Source: CALXCT01 sp964422185 (GTDB taxonomy: Bacteria > Bacillota > Clostridia > Oscillospirales > Oscillospiraceae). Taken from it: a stretch of 30,917 nt of DNA. A program made the position numbers and the translations under genes. The notes beneath the pieces are model-generated. The model was not told the DNA's origin. It saw only the letters and a program-made list of their open reading frames with translations, and ran no database searches. Shown here piece after piece: positions 20,596 through 30,330 of the stretch; within the stretch, counting starts at the first letter, position 1; every line of letters begins with the position of its first letter. The stretch lies in the NCBI GenBank assembly GCA_964422185.1, contig CAYRAG010000019.1, positions 1-30,917 of the forward strand, written 5' to 3'.

Positions 20596-23526
20596 ATGAC
20601 CTGTCGCATCGGGATTGATATCGGATCCACCACCGTGAAGGTGGCGGTGCTGGACGAGCAGAACCAACTGCTGTTTCGCTCCTACGAACGGCACTACTCC
20701 AAGGCCCGGGAGCGGGCGGCGGCGACGCTGCGTACCCTGACGGATCAGCTGGCCGGCCAGCAGGTTCGTCTGGTCATCACCGGCTCGGCCGGCCTCGGTG
20801 TGGCCAAGGCCGCGGGCATCGACTTTGTGCAGGAGGTCTACGCCACCGCCGCGGCTGTGAACACTTTCATTCCCGGCACGGACGCGGTCATTGAGCTGGG
20901 CGGCGAGGACGCCAAGATCATCTTCTTCGGCGGTGCGCTGGAGGAGCGGATGAACGGCTCCTGCGCCGGCGGTACCGGCGCGTTCATCGACCAGATGGCC
21001 ACGCTGATGAATGTGTCGGTGGAGGAACTGGACGCGCTGTCCCTGAAGCATGAGAAGATCTACCCCATCGCCTCCCGCTGCGGCGTGTTCGCCAAGAGCG
21101 ACATCCAGCCGATTTTGAATCAGGGCGGCCGGAAAGAGGATGTGGCCGCCTCCATCTTCCAGGCGGTGGTGGATCAGACGGTGGCCGGCCTGACCCAGGG
21201 CCGGGAGCTGAAAGGCAAAATCGTGTTCCTGGGCGGCCCGCTGCACTTCCTCATGGGGCTGCGCCAACGCTTTGTGGAGACGCTGCAGCTGGATGAGGAG
21301 CACGCCATCTTCCCCGCGGACGGCGACTGCTTCGCCGCCATCGGCGCGGCCCTGTGCTCCTCGGACTACCCCCTCGTCCTCTTTGACGACTGCCTGAAAA
21401 AGCTGGAGGACAGCGTGGACAACACCTCCCTGGTGGATACCATGCCGCCCCTGTTTGAAAGCCAGGAGGAATATGAGGCGTTCGCCGCGCGGCACAACGC
21501 CAGCCGTCCGCCGGAGGCGGACATTTCCACATACGAGGGCCCGGCCTGGCTGGGAATCGACGCCGGCTCCACCACGACGAAGATGGCGCTGATCACCCAG
21601 GACGGCTCCCTGCTGTACACCTACTACCACTCCAACCAGGGCAATCCCGTGACCATTGTGCTGGAGCAGCTGCGGGAGATCTACCGGCTGTGCGGCGACC
21701 GCATCCCCATCCGGGGCGCCGCCGTCACCGGATACGGCGAGGATCTCATCAAGAGCGCGTTCTCCTGCGATCTGGGTCTGGTGGAGACCATGGCCCACTA
21801 CAAGGCCGCCGCCCACTTCCAGCCGGATGTGGACTTTATCATCGACATCGGCGGCCAGGATATGAAGTGCTTTAAAATCCGCAACGGCGCCGTGGACTCC
21901 ATCATGCTCAACGAGGCCTGCTCCTCCGGCTGCGGGTCGTTTATCGAGACTTTCGCCCGGGCCCTGGGCTACGACATCGCGGACTTCGCGAAGCTGGGCC
22001 TGCTGGCGCGGCACCCCGTCAATCTGGGCAGCCGCTGCACGGTGTTCATGAACTCCAGTGTGAAGCAGGCGCAGAAAGACGGCGCGTCCGTGGAGGACAT
22101 CTCCGCCGGGCTGTCCATCTCCATCGTGAAAAACGCCATCTACAAGGTCATCCGGGCGGCTAACGCGGACGACCTGGGCCAGCACATCGTCGTCCAGGGC
22201 GGCACTTTCCACAACGACGCGGTGCTCCGGGCGTTCGAGCTGGAGCTGGGCCGGGATGTCACCCGGCCGGTCATCTCCGGGATCATGGGCGCGTTCGGCG
22301 CCGCCCTGGCCGCCCGGGACAGGCACCTGGAGCACAGCACGCTGCTGGACGCCCAGGCGCTGGAACACTTCGAGCATAAATCCAACCCGGCCACCTGCAA
22401 GCTGTGCACCAACCACTGCTCGCTTACCGTCAACACTTTCGACGGCGGCCGACGCTTCCTGTCCGGAAACCGCTGCTCCCGCCCGCTGGGCCAGGAGCCG
22501 CACCGGCTGCCGGATCTGTACCGGTATAAATACGAGAAGCTCCGCACGCTCCACGGCAAGGGGAACGGCAACGGCTCCCGGGGGCGCATCGGCATCCCGT
22601 TCGGCCTGAACATGTACGAGAACCTGCCGTTCTGGTTTGAACTGTTCACCCGGCTCAACTTCGAGATCGTCCTCTCCCCGGAGTCCTCCCGGAGCCTGTA
22701 CATCAAGGGACAGCGCACCATCCCGTCGGACACGGTCTGCTATCCCGCCAAGCTTCTCCACGGCCATGTGGAGGCCCTGGTGGAGGAGGGCGTGGACGCC
22801 ATCTACTACCCCTGCATGTCCTACAACTTCAATGAGAAGACCTCGGACAACCACTACAACTGCCCGGTGGTGGCCTACTACCCGGAGCTGCTGGCGGCCA
22901 ATGTGTCCGATCTGAAGAAGACAAAGTTTTACATGCCGTATGTGGGCCTGCACCGGCCCCATGACTTTGAGAAGAAAGCCGCCGCCTGGTTTGAGGCGGA
23001 GTTCGGCGTGCCGAAGAGCGAGACCGTACCCGCCGTCCGCGCCGCCTACGATGCGTATCACGCCCATGTGGAGGACATCCGCTCCGTCGGTGCGTCCTAC
23101 ATCGAGCAGGCCCGGGCGGAGGGCCGGAAGATCCTGGTGCTGGCGGGCCGGCCCTATCATATCGACCCGGAGATCAACCACGGCATCAACGATCTGATCA
23201 CCTCGTTCGGCTTTGTGGTCGTCAGCGAGGACGCGGTGGCGTACCATATGGACTACGCGCCCCGGCATGTGCTCAACCAGTGGACTTTCCAGGCCCGGAT
23301 GTACAACGCGGCCCGGTATGTGTGCACCCAGCCGGATATGGAGCTGATTCAGCTGGTCTCGTTCGGCTGCGGCACGGACGCCATCACCGGCGATGAGATG
23401 CGCTCCATCCTGGAGGAGGGCGGAAAGCTGTATACGCAGCTGAAGATCGACGACATCAGCAACCTCGGCGCGGTGAAAATCCGTGTGCGTAGCCTGATCG
23501 CGGCGCTGGAGGCCAGGGAGTCCTGA
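20596..23526 (+). CDS. acyl-CoA dehydratase activase, tandem ASKHA ATPase with a DUF2229-like domain
   Basis: A 976-residue relative of the ATP-driven electron injectors of 2-hydroxyacyl-CoA dehydratases (HgdC, BcrA/BadF family). The first ASKHA domain begins GIDIGSTTVK (6-15) and has Cys123 (NGSCAGGTGAF) and Cys162 (ASRCGVFAKSD), matching the two cluster ligands of HgdC. A second ASKHA domain begins GIDAGSTTTK near residue 318, with NEACSSGCGSF and GSRCTVF. A cysteine knuckle follows (CKLCTNHC...GNRC, about 600), then a DUF2229-type domain (GIPFGLNMYENLPFW onward). Start: GAGGTGAT 6-8 bases upstream. In many clostridia this protein and the next form one chain of about 1,400 residues; here they are separate genes 49 bases apart. 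Substrate unknown. Confidence 0.88.
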   Translation: MTCRIGIDIGSTTVKVAVLDEQNQLLFRSYERHYSKARERAAATLRTLTDQLAGQQVRLVITGSAGLGVAKAAGIDFVQEVYATAAAVNTFIPGTDAVIELGGEDAKIIFFGGALEERMNGSCAGGTGAFIDQMATLMNVSVEELDALSLKHEKIYPIASRCGVFAKSDIQPILNQGGRKEDVAASIFQAVVDQTVAGLTQGRELKGKIVFLGGPLHFLMGLRQRFVETLQLDEEHAIFPADGDCFAAIGAALCSSDYPLVLFDDCLKKLEDSVDNTSLVDTMPPLFESQEEYEAFAARHNASRPPEADISTYEGPAWLGIDAGSTTTKMALITQDGSLLYTYYHSNQGNPVTIVLEQLREIYRLCGDRIPIRGAAVTGYGEDLIKSAFSCDLGLVETMAHYKAAAHFQPDVDFIIDIGGQDMKCFKIRNGAVDSIMLNEACSSGCGSFIETFARALGYDIADFAKLGLLARHPVNLGSRCTVFMNSSVKQAQKDGASVEDISAGLSISIVKNAIYKVIRAANADDLGQHIVVQGGTFHNDAVLRAFELELGRDVTRPVISGIMGAFGAALAARDRHLEHSTLLDAQALEHFEHKSNPATCKLCTNHCSLTVNTFDGGRRFLSGNRCSRPLGQEPHRLPDLYRYKYEKLRTLHGKGNGNGSRGRIGIPFGLNMYENLPFWFELFTRLNFEIVLSPESSRSLYIKGQRTIPSDTVCYPAKLLHGHVEALVEEGVDAIYYPCMSYNFNEKTSDNHYNCPVVAYYPELLAANVSDLKKTKFYMPYVGLHRPHDFEKKAAAWFEAEFGVPKSETVPAVRAAYDAYHAHVEDIRSVGASYIEQARAEGRKILVLAGRPYHIDPEINHGINDLITSFGFVVVSEDAVAYHMDYAPRHVLNQWTFQARMYNAARYVCTQPDMELIQLVSFGCGTDAITGDEMRSILEEGGKLYTQLKIDDISNLGAVKIRVRSLIAALEARES

Positions 23527-23575
23527 GGACTCCCGCCGCGGCGTGTGCGCGGCAGGCTGGAAAGGAAGCTTTTCC

Positions 23576-24886
<1,311 letters not shown>

Positions 24887-24937
24887 ACCGCTTTTGACGA
24901 CTGCGGCGGCGCTGCCGCCGGAAGGAGGTATTTCTTC

Positions 24938-26122
24938 ATGATGGTATCCCGGCGCATGCTGGATCTCGGAAGCGCCCGCTCCGTCATCCGGGAGCTGTTT
25001 GAGTACGGAAAGGTGCGCGCTGCCGCCGTGGGGCCGGAGAATGTGTTTGACTTCTCCCTGGGCAACCCCAGCGTCCCCACCCCGGACGCCGTCAACGAGA
25101 CCGCCATCCGTCTTCTGCGGGAGCAGCCGGATCTGATCCACGCGTACACCAGCGCCCAGGGCGACGCGGAGTCCCGGCAGCGGATCGCCGACTCCCTGAA
25201 CCGGCGCTTCGGCGGCGAATATACCGCCGACCAGCTCTATCTCACCGTGGGCGCCGCCGCCTCTTTGTGCTGCGTGTTCGGCGCCCTGACCACGCCCGGG
25301 GATCAGTTTATCGTATTCGCCCCCTACTTCCCGGAGTACAGGGTGTTCATCGAGGGCGCCGGGGCGGAGATGGTGATGATCCCCCCGGAGACGGAGCACT
25401 TTCAGATTGATTTTGACGCGCTGGAGGCGGCCGTCAACCCGCACACCAAGGGCGTCGTGGTCAACTCCCCGAACAACCCCTCCGGCGCGGTATACAGCCG
25501 GGCCAACCTGGAGCGGCTCTCCGCCCTGCTCACCGAAAAAAGCAGAGAATTCGGCCACCCCATCTATCTGATCTCCGACGAGCCCTACCGGGAGATCGTC
25601 CGCCCCGGCTTTGAGGCGGCCTGGATCCCCGCTCTCTACCCGGACACCATCGTGTGCTACTCGTTCTCCAAGGCCCTGTCCCTGCCGGGCGAGCGCATCG
25701 GATATGTGCTGGTGCCCGGCTCGGTCACCGACGCGGATCAGGTCTACGCCGCCGTGGCGGGCGCGGGCCGTTCCCTGGGCTATGTGAACGCCCCCAGCCT
25801 GTTTCAGCGGGTGGTCTCGTACTGCTGCGAGATGACCTCGGATCTGAGCGTCTACCGCCGCAACTGCGATCTGCTGCTGACCGCCCTGCGGGAGATGGGC
25901 TATCCGTGCGCGGAGCCCGGAGGCGCGTTCTACCTGTTCCCCAGGGCGCCGGAGGCGGACGACCGGGCATTCAGCGAGCGGGCGAAGCAGTTCGACCTGC
26001 TGCTGGTTCCCGGCAGCGGTTTCGGAGCGCCCGGCTACTTCCGGATCGCCTACTGTGTGAAGACGGAGATGATCGAGCGCGCTCTGCCCCGGTTCCAGGC
26101 GCTGATGGACTCCTATCACTGA
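24938..26122 (+). CDS. PLP-dependent aminotransferase, fold type I (class I/II)
   Basis: A 394-residue aminotransferase resembling aspartate and aromatic aminotransferases of clostridia. The pyridoxal-phosphate lysine is K245 in SFSKALSLPGERIG; D214 and Y217 (ISDEPY) contact the cofactor, N180 lies in the conserved NSPNNPSG, and the C-terminal Arg (YFRIAYC) would bind the substrate carboxylate. Start: ATG 9 bases after GGAAGGAGG; a second ATG follows at once. It is the last gene of the activase operon, ahead of a terminator. With iorAB 3.6 kb away it could deliver 2-oxo acids for oxidative decarboxylation, but its substrate is not visible from sequence. Confidence 0.92.
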   Translation: MMVSRRMLDLGSARSVIRELFEYGKVRAAAVGPENVFDFSLGNPSVPTPDAVNETAIRLLREQPDLIHAYTSAQGDAESRQRIADSLNRRFGGEYTADQLYLTVGAAASLCCVFGALTTPGDQFIVFAPYFPEYRVFIEGAGAEMVMIPPETEHFQIDFDALEAAVNPHTKGVVVNSPNNPSGAVYSRANLERLSALLTEKSREFGHPIYLISDEPYREIVRPGFEAAWIPALYPDTIVCYSFSKALSLPGERIGYVLVPGSVTDADQVYAAVAGAGRSLGYVNAPSLFQRVVSYCCEMTSDLSVYRRNCDLLLTALREMGYPCAEPGGAFYLFPRAPEADDRAFSERAKQFDLLLVPGSGFGAPGYFRIAYCVKTEMIERALPRFQALMDSYH

Positions 26123-26131
26123 CCCTTACCG

Positions 26132-26165
26132 GAGCCGTCCCCGCACGGGGCGGCTCTCTCTTTTT
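26132..26165 (+). terminator. terminator of the activase-aminotransferase operon
   Basis: GAGCCG-T-CCCC pairs with GGGG-CGGCTC (26132-26142 with 26147-26156) with one bulged base, followed by TCTCTTTTT. Confidence 0.88.
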
Positions 26166-26206
26166 CACCGGCGGCCGGCGGGAACGGCCGGTGCGGGAAT
26201 GCCGGG

Positions 26207-26247
26207 AAAAAAGCCCCCGGTGCCGCTCTGTCAGCGGCATCGGGGGC
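26207..26247 (-). terminator. terminator of the transposase-like gene
   Basis: A 15-bp stem (GCCCCCGGTGCCGCT at 26213-26227 with 26233-26247, one G-T wobble) with a 5-nt loop is followed on the minus strand by six T (plus A at 26207-26212). It lies 12 bases after the stop codon. Confidence 0.9.
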
Positions 26248-26259
26248 GTTTTCGCCTGA

Positions 26260-27909
26260 CTACTGTTTTTTCGTATCGGCGCAGATCTTTCTCATTGTCC
26301 CGGTGGGCACAATCTGTTTGGAGGTGCAGAAACCAAACGCGTCGTGCAGGGCGTCCGTCAGGGCGGTTCTCATGTAGACCGGCTGATATCCCGTGCCCTC
26401 CAGTTTCACGAAGTCCATTTCGCGCAGGGTTTCCAGGATCCGGCCCGCGGTGTATTTCCCGCCCAGCCTGTGTTCCAGGCATCGGCACAGAATCAGGGAG
26501 AGGAAGCAGAGAACCTGGTGTGCCACCATGCCCACCTGCCTTCCGGCGTCCGCCGGCTCCGCCTCGGAGATGTCTTCCATGGCGCTCAGGCACTCCCGGT
26601 TCTCCCGCTGTCTTCGATACACCTGGAGGATCTCTTCAGGGCTGTCTTCCAGATCCGTGAGGATGGCGTAAAGTCCCTCATCCCATTCCTCTTCCTCCCA
26701 GTCCTCTTCCTGCCAGTACTCTTCTTCCCAGTCCACCGGCGCCGCGGCTCTCTCCGCGCGCTTTCCCGTCTCCGCGCTTCTCTTCAGAAGCTTCTCCCGG
26801 CGGTTTCCCGCCGTGGACGGGCCGCCCACGCGGCACGGCACAATCAGGTGCAGCCCGGCTCCGGCGTATCCCTCCTTAAACCACCGGTCCTTGAAATAGA
26901 CATTTCCCCTGTCCCTCTCCTCATCCAGCCGGCGGAGATCATATGTTTTGCCGGATCCGTCTCCGGATAAACGCCATCCCGTCGGTTTCAGGGCCCAGCG
27001 CTCCACCTGCTCTCCCAGATCCAGGAACGGCAGCCTGGCGACAATTGCCGGATCCGCATCTTCCCCGTCGCAGTCAAGGAACACGCGGCTCGCGGCGTCC
27101 GAGAGATCGCCATTCGTGCACAGGATATCCTCCGACAGCGCGAGAGATTTCACCGTTTCCTCCGGATAGGCGGGATCGCGCTCTCCGCCGTCTTCCGAGA
27201 TGATGCCAAAGGCAATGGGAATGCCGTCTTCATCCGACAACAGCCCCAGTTCGGTGAGCGCCAGCCGCTCCTTTTCCCAGTCGGGTTTTTCACTCAAGTC
27301 CTCGTAGTAGAAGTCCGTACCGTCGTAATAGACCCTACCGGTGCGCCCGGGAGACGGGGCGGATCGGTACCGGAACAGCCGGCTCTGGATATATTCCGAC
27401 TCCTCCGCAAGGACGGACAGCGCCCGATCCCTGTCAGACTGCGTAAAGGAATGCGGTTCAAGGAAACGGCCGAAATCCCCCGTCCCGCTCCTCCGGTCGG
27501 ACGGATACAGGATCCGCGTGTAGAGGAGACAGGAGAGAATCTCATTCAGGTCAAACTCGAGATTGTGCTTTTTCGCGATGGCCCTGCAGATTTTGTGAAG
27601 CCCGACCTGGTAGTAGATCGCCTGCAGGAAGAGATAGCCGCCGTTGAAGCACTGCTTCTGACCAAACGGGATATCGATGTCCGAACAGAGTTCGGTGGTG
27701 AACTTTTCCTCTTTCTCCTCCGCCTCGCGCAGGAGCCGAACCTGCTCTTCCGCCCACGCCCTGGCGTCTGTGACGCCGTAGGTTTCGCAGATGTACCTGT
27801 CCGATCCGAATGTCCTGACGACCTTTGTCCTGTTTTTCCCGTCCACCCGGATTGTCTTGATCGCCCGGTAGGTCACGGAGCCGTCTTTCGTTGTCCATCC
27901 CAGTCTCAT
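26260..27909 (-). CDS. IS1634-family transposase-like protein with altered catalytic triad
   Basis: A full-length (549 residues) relative of IS1634-family DDE transposases. Family blocks are clear: the N-terminal GWTTKDGSVTYRAIKTIRVDG, VYYDGTDFYYED with first Asp D196, GLLSDEDGIPIAF, ERWALKPTGWRLSGDGS, and the C-terminal ALTDALHDAFGFCTSKQIV. The second catalytic Asp, normally in CTDAGLAS, is replaced: here it reads C-T-N266-G-D-L-S. The third acidic residue may be E439 (NREC). A very acidic stretch (WEEEYWQEEDWEEEEWDEG, about 394-412) replaces a normally milder segment. No terminal inverted repeats or target duplications were found. The gene is intact, with GGGGTG as ribosome binding site, so it may be domesticated or freshly inactivated. 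Confidence 0.85.
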   Translation of the reverse strand: MRLGWTTKDGSVTYRAIKTIRVDGKNRTKVVRTFGSDRYICETYGVTDARAWAEEQVRLLREAEEKEEKFTTELCSDIDIPFGQKQCFNGGYLFLQAIYYQVGLHKICRAIAKKHNLEFDLNEILSCLLYTRILYPSDRRSGTGDFGRFLEPHSFTQSDRDRALSVLAEESEYIQSRLFRYRSAPSPGRTGRVYYDGTDFYYEDLSEKPDWEKERLALTELGLLSDEDGIPIAFGIISEDGGERDPAYPEETVKSLALSEDILCTNGDLSDAASRVFLDCDGEDADPAIVARLPFLDLGEQVERWALKPTGWRLSGDGSGKTYDLRRLDEERDRGNVYFKDRWFKEGYAGAGLHLIVPCRVGGPSTAGNRREKLLKRSAETGKRAERAAAPVDWEEEYWQEEDWEEEEWDEGLYAILTDLEDSPEEILQVYRRQRENRECLSAMEDISEAEPADAGRQVGMVAHQVLCFLSLILCRCLEHRLGGKYTAGRILETLREMDFVKLEGTGYQPVYMRTALTDALHDAFGFCTSKQIVPTGTMRKICADTKKQ

Positions 27910-28014
27910 GAAAATCACCCCGGAACATTGTACGGGATCCAGGGGGTTTCGCGCAAGGGGGAATTTTCCCTTACCGCGCCCCGGGTTACCCCTTGGAAAA
28001 ATTCCGCGCCCCTC

Positions 28015-28058
28015 TTGACTTTGCCGCTTTGACGCGTTAAACTGTAGCGCGTCAAAGC
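28015..28058 (+). promoter_or_regulatory. promoter of the symporter gene inside a perfect inverted repeat
   Basis: TTGACT (28015-28020) and TAAACT (28038-28043) are 17 bases apart. The -10 box sits in the 11-base spacer of a perfect 11-bp inverted repeat, GCTTTGACGCG (28026-28036) and CGCGTCAAAGC (28048-28058). That geometry fits a repressor operator covering the core promoter and start site. The first arm is also a hairpin-forming half in RNA only partly, since transcription would start within the second arm. Confidence 0.7.
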
Positions 28059-28088
28059 ACCAAACCAAAGAGAGAGGACTTGGATTCC

Positions 28089-29657
28089 ATGCTGCTCAAA
28101 ATCATACTCCTGGTGGGCTTCTTCGCGGTTATGGTCGCCATCGGGCTGTACTGCAGGAAGAACGCCACCGATGTCAACGGCTTCGTACTGGGCGGCCGGT
28201 CCGTGGGCCCCTGGCTGACCGCGTTCGCGTACGGCACCTCGTACTTCTCCGCCGTGGTCTTCGTGGGCTACGCCGGACAGTTCGGCTGGAAGTACGGCAT
28301 CGCCGCCACCTGGGCCGGCATCGGCAACGCTCTGATCGGCTCCCTGCTCGCCTGGGTCATTCTCGGCCGGCGCACCCGCATCATGACCCAGCACCTGAAC
28401 TCCGCCACCATGCCGGAGTTTTTCGGAAAGCGGTTCGGCTCCGACGCACTGAAGATCGCCGCCTCCGTGGTCATCTTCATCTTCCTCATCCCCTACACCG
28501 CCAGCCTGTACAACGGCCTGAGCCGTCTGTTCGGCATGGCGTTTGACATTGACTACTCCATCTGCGTGGTTGTCATGGCCATCCTCACCGGCGTCTATGT
28601 CATCGCCGGAGGCTACATGGCCACGGCCATCAACGATTTCATCCAGGGCATCATCATGATCATCGGCATCGTCGCGGTGATCGCCGCGGTGCTCCACAGC
28701 CAGGGCGGGTTCCTGAACGCCCTGGACGGTCTGGCCAAGGTGGTGGCCGAGGAGTCCGCCGGCCCCAATGCCGGCTCTCCCGGCATCTTCGCCTCGTTCT
28801 TCGGGCCGGATCCCATCAATCTGCTGGGCGTCGTGCTGCTGACCTCCCTGGGCACCTGGGGGCTGCCCCAGATGATCCAGAAGTTCTACGCCATCAAGAG
28901 CGAGGACGCCGTCAACAAGGGCACCGTCATCTCCACCATCTTCGCGTTCATCGTGGCGGGCGGCTGCTACTTCCTGGGCGGCTTCGGCCGGCTGTTCTCC
29001 GACAAGATCGACATCGCGGCCAACGGGTATGACTCCGTCATCCCCACCATGCTCTCCGGTCTGCCGGATATCCTGATCGCCCTCGTGGTCATTCTCGTCC
29101 TGTCCGCGTCCATGTCCACGCTGTCCTCCCTTGTGCTGACCTCCAGCTCCACCCTGACCCTGGATCTGCTGAAGGGCCATGTCATCAAGAAGATGGACGA
29201 GAAGCGGCAGGTGCTCATCATGCGGATGCTCATTGTGGTGTTCATCGCCATCTCCGTGGTTCTGGCCATCATCCAGTACAAGTCCAGCGTGACCTTCATC
29301 GCGCAGCTCATGGGCGTGTCCTGGGGCGCCCTGGCCGGCGCGTTCCTGGCCCCCTTCCTCTACGGCCTGTACTGGAAGAAGACCACCAAGGCCGGCTGCT
29401 GGGCCAGCTTCATCTTCGCCACGGTCTTCATGATCGCCAACATCGTGGCGAAAGGCATCTTCCCCCCGCTGCTCCAGTCCCCCATCAACGCGGGCGCGTT
29501 CTGCATGATCGCCGGTCTGATCATCGTGCCGGTGGTCAGCCTGCTCACGCCCAAGCCGGACAGGAAGCTGGTCGACGACGCGTTCTCCTGCTACGAGAAG
29601 AAAGTCACCGTCCGGCAGAGAGAGGCTCTGCCCGACGACCCGGACACCGAGGCGTAA
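28089..29657 (+). CDS. sodium:solute symporter (SSS family)
   Basis: A 522-residue membrane transporter of the SSS family (PutP/PanF type), which couples uptake of a solute to sodium. About 13 hydrophobic segments are visible, with the family landmarks: GGRSVGPWLTAFAYGTSYFSAVVFVG near residue 40 (in shorter form GRSVGPWLTAF), the GGYMATAINDFIQGIIM block of helix 5-6, GLPQMIQKFYAIKS and SASMSTLSSLVLTSSSTL. The substrate (amino acid, carboxylate or other) cannot be read from sequence. I start at the ATG 10 bases after AGAGAGGA; a TTG three codons earlier is too close to it. It is monocistronic between its operator-promoter and a hairpin. Confidence 0.92.
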   Translation: MLLKIILLVGFFAVMVAIGLYCRKNATDVNGFVLGGRSVGPWLTAFAYGTSYFSAVVFVGYAGQFGWKYGIAATWAGIGNALIGSLLAWVILGRRTRIMTQHLNSATMPEFFGKRFGSDALKIAASVVIFIFLIPYTASLYNGLSRLFGMAFDIDYSICVVVMAILTGVYVIAGGYMATAINDFIQGIIMIIGIVAVIAAVLHSQGGFLNALDGLAKVVAEESAGPNAGSPGIFASFFGPDPINLLGVVLLTSLGTWGLPQMIQKFYAIKSEDAVNKGTVISTIFAFIVAGGCYFLGGFGRLFSDKIDIAANGYDSVIPTMLSGLPDILIALVVILVLSASMSTLSSLVLTSSSTLTLDLLKGHVIKKMDEKRQVLIMRMLIVVFIAISVVLAIIQYKSSVTFIAQLMGVSWGALAGAFLAPFLYGLYWKKTTKAGCWASFIFATVFMIANIVAKGIFPPLLQSPINAGAFCMIAGLIIVPVVSLLTPKPDRKLVDDAFSCYEKKVTVRQREALPDDPDTEA

Positions 29658-29680
29658 TCCGACATTTTGAAAAAACAGTC

Positions 29681-29712
29681 AGGGGCCTGGACAGTGCGCT
29701 GTCCAGGCCCCT
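29681..29712. terminator. perfect 14-bp hairpin after the symporter gene
   Basis: AGGGGCCTGGACAG (29681-29694) and its complement (29699-29712) with loop TGCG. Six A precede it, giving a T run for leftward transcripts from iorB; rightward it is followed by only three T. It probably terminates in both directions. Confidence 0.85.
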
Positions 29713-29720
29713 TTGAACCA

Positions 29721-29746
29721 GTCCCCCGGCGGCAGGGCCGGGGGAC
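29721..29746. terminator. second hairpin between symporter and iorB
   Basis: GTCCCCCGGC (29721-29730) pairs perfectly with GCCGGGGGAC (29737-29746), loop GGCAGG, followed by TTT on the plus strand. It lies just after the iorB stop codon and may assist the neighbouring terminator. Confidence 0.55.
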
Positions 29747-29754
29747 TTTGTCTG

Positions 29755-30327
29755 CTACGCGTTTCTTCCCAACTGGAACGCCCGCTGGTTCAGCTCCAGG
29801 AATTTCGGCGGCACCACGGACGCCAGCGTCCGCAGCCACGCCTCCTCCGGCAGGTCGAAGTAGTGGGACAGCCGGCCCATGAGCACGATGTTCACGGCCT
29901 TGCTGCTGCCGGCCTGCTCCGCCAGTGCCAGGCAGTCCAGGGCGTCCACCCTGGCGCCCGCCGCCTCCATCTTCTCCACCAGGCGTTCCGGATATGCCGC
30001 CGCGCCGGTGATGACGGGGATGGGATCCACCTGCTGGGTGTTTGTCACCACCAGGCCGCCCGGCTTGAGGCAGTGCACGGAGCGGGCCGCCTCCAGGGGC
30101 TCGAAGGAGACGATGATGTCCGCCTCCCCCTCGTCGATGATGGGCGAGTAGACTTTGTCGCCGTAGCGCACATAGGTCACCACGGAGCCGCCCCGCTGGG
30201 ACATCCCGTGCACCTCGGACACCTTCACATCATAGCCCTGCTCCGTCAGCAGACGGCCCAGCAGCTTGCTGGCAAGCACGGAACCCTGGCCGCCCACGCC
30301 CACAATCATGATATTTCTGGTCTCCAC
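29755..30327 (-). CDS. iorB: indolepyruvate ferredoxin oxidoreductase, beta subunit
   Basis: The gamma-type small subunit of a two-subunit 2-oxoacid:ferredoxin oxidoreductase that converts aryl pyruvates and CoA to aryl-acetyl-CoA, CO2 and reduced ferredoxin. The 190-residue protein starts MIVGVGGQGSVLASKLLG after a few residues and has the conserved VHGMSQRGGSVVTYVRYG segment and the EPLEAAR motif. It begins at GTG 3 bases after the iorA stop, with GGAGG inside the end of iorA as ribosome binding site. Order iorA-iorB is the usual one. Substrate range (indole-, phenyl- or hydroxyphenylpyruvate) is not visible. Confidence 0.95.
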   Translation of the reverse strand: METRNIMIVGVGGQGSVLASKLLGRLLTEQGYDVKVSEVHGMSQRGGSVVTYVRYGDKVYSPIIDEGEADIIVSFEPLEAARSVHCLKPGGLVVTNTQQVDPIPVITGAAAYPERLVEKMEAAGARVDALDCLALAEQAGSSKAVNIVLMGRLSHYFDLPEEAWLRTLASVVPPKFLELNQRAFQLGRNA

Positions 30328-30330
30328 GCC

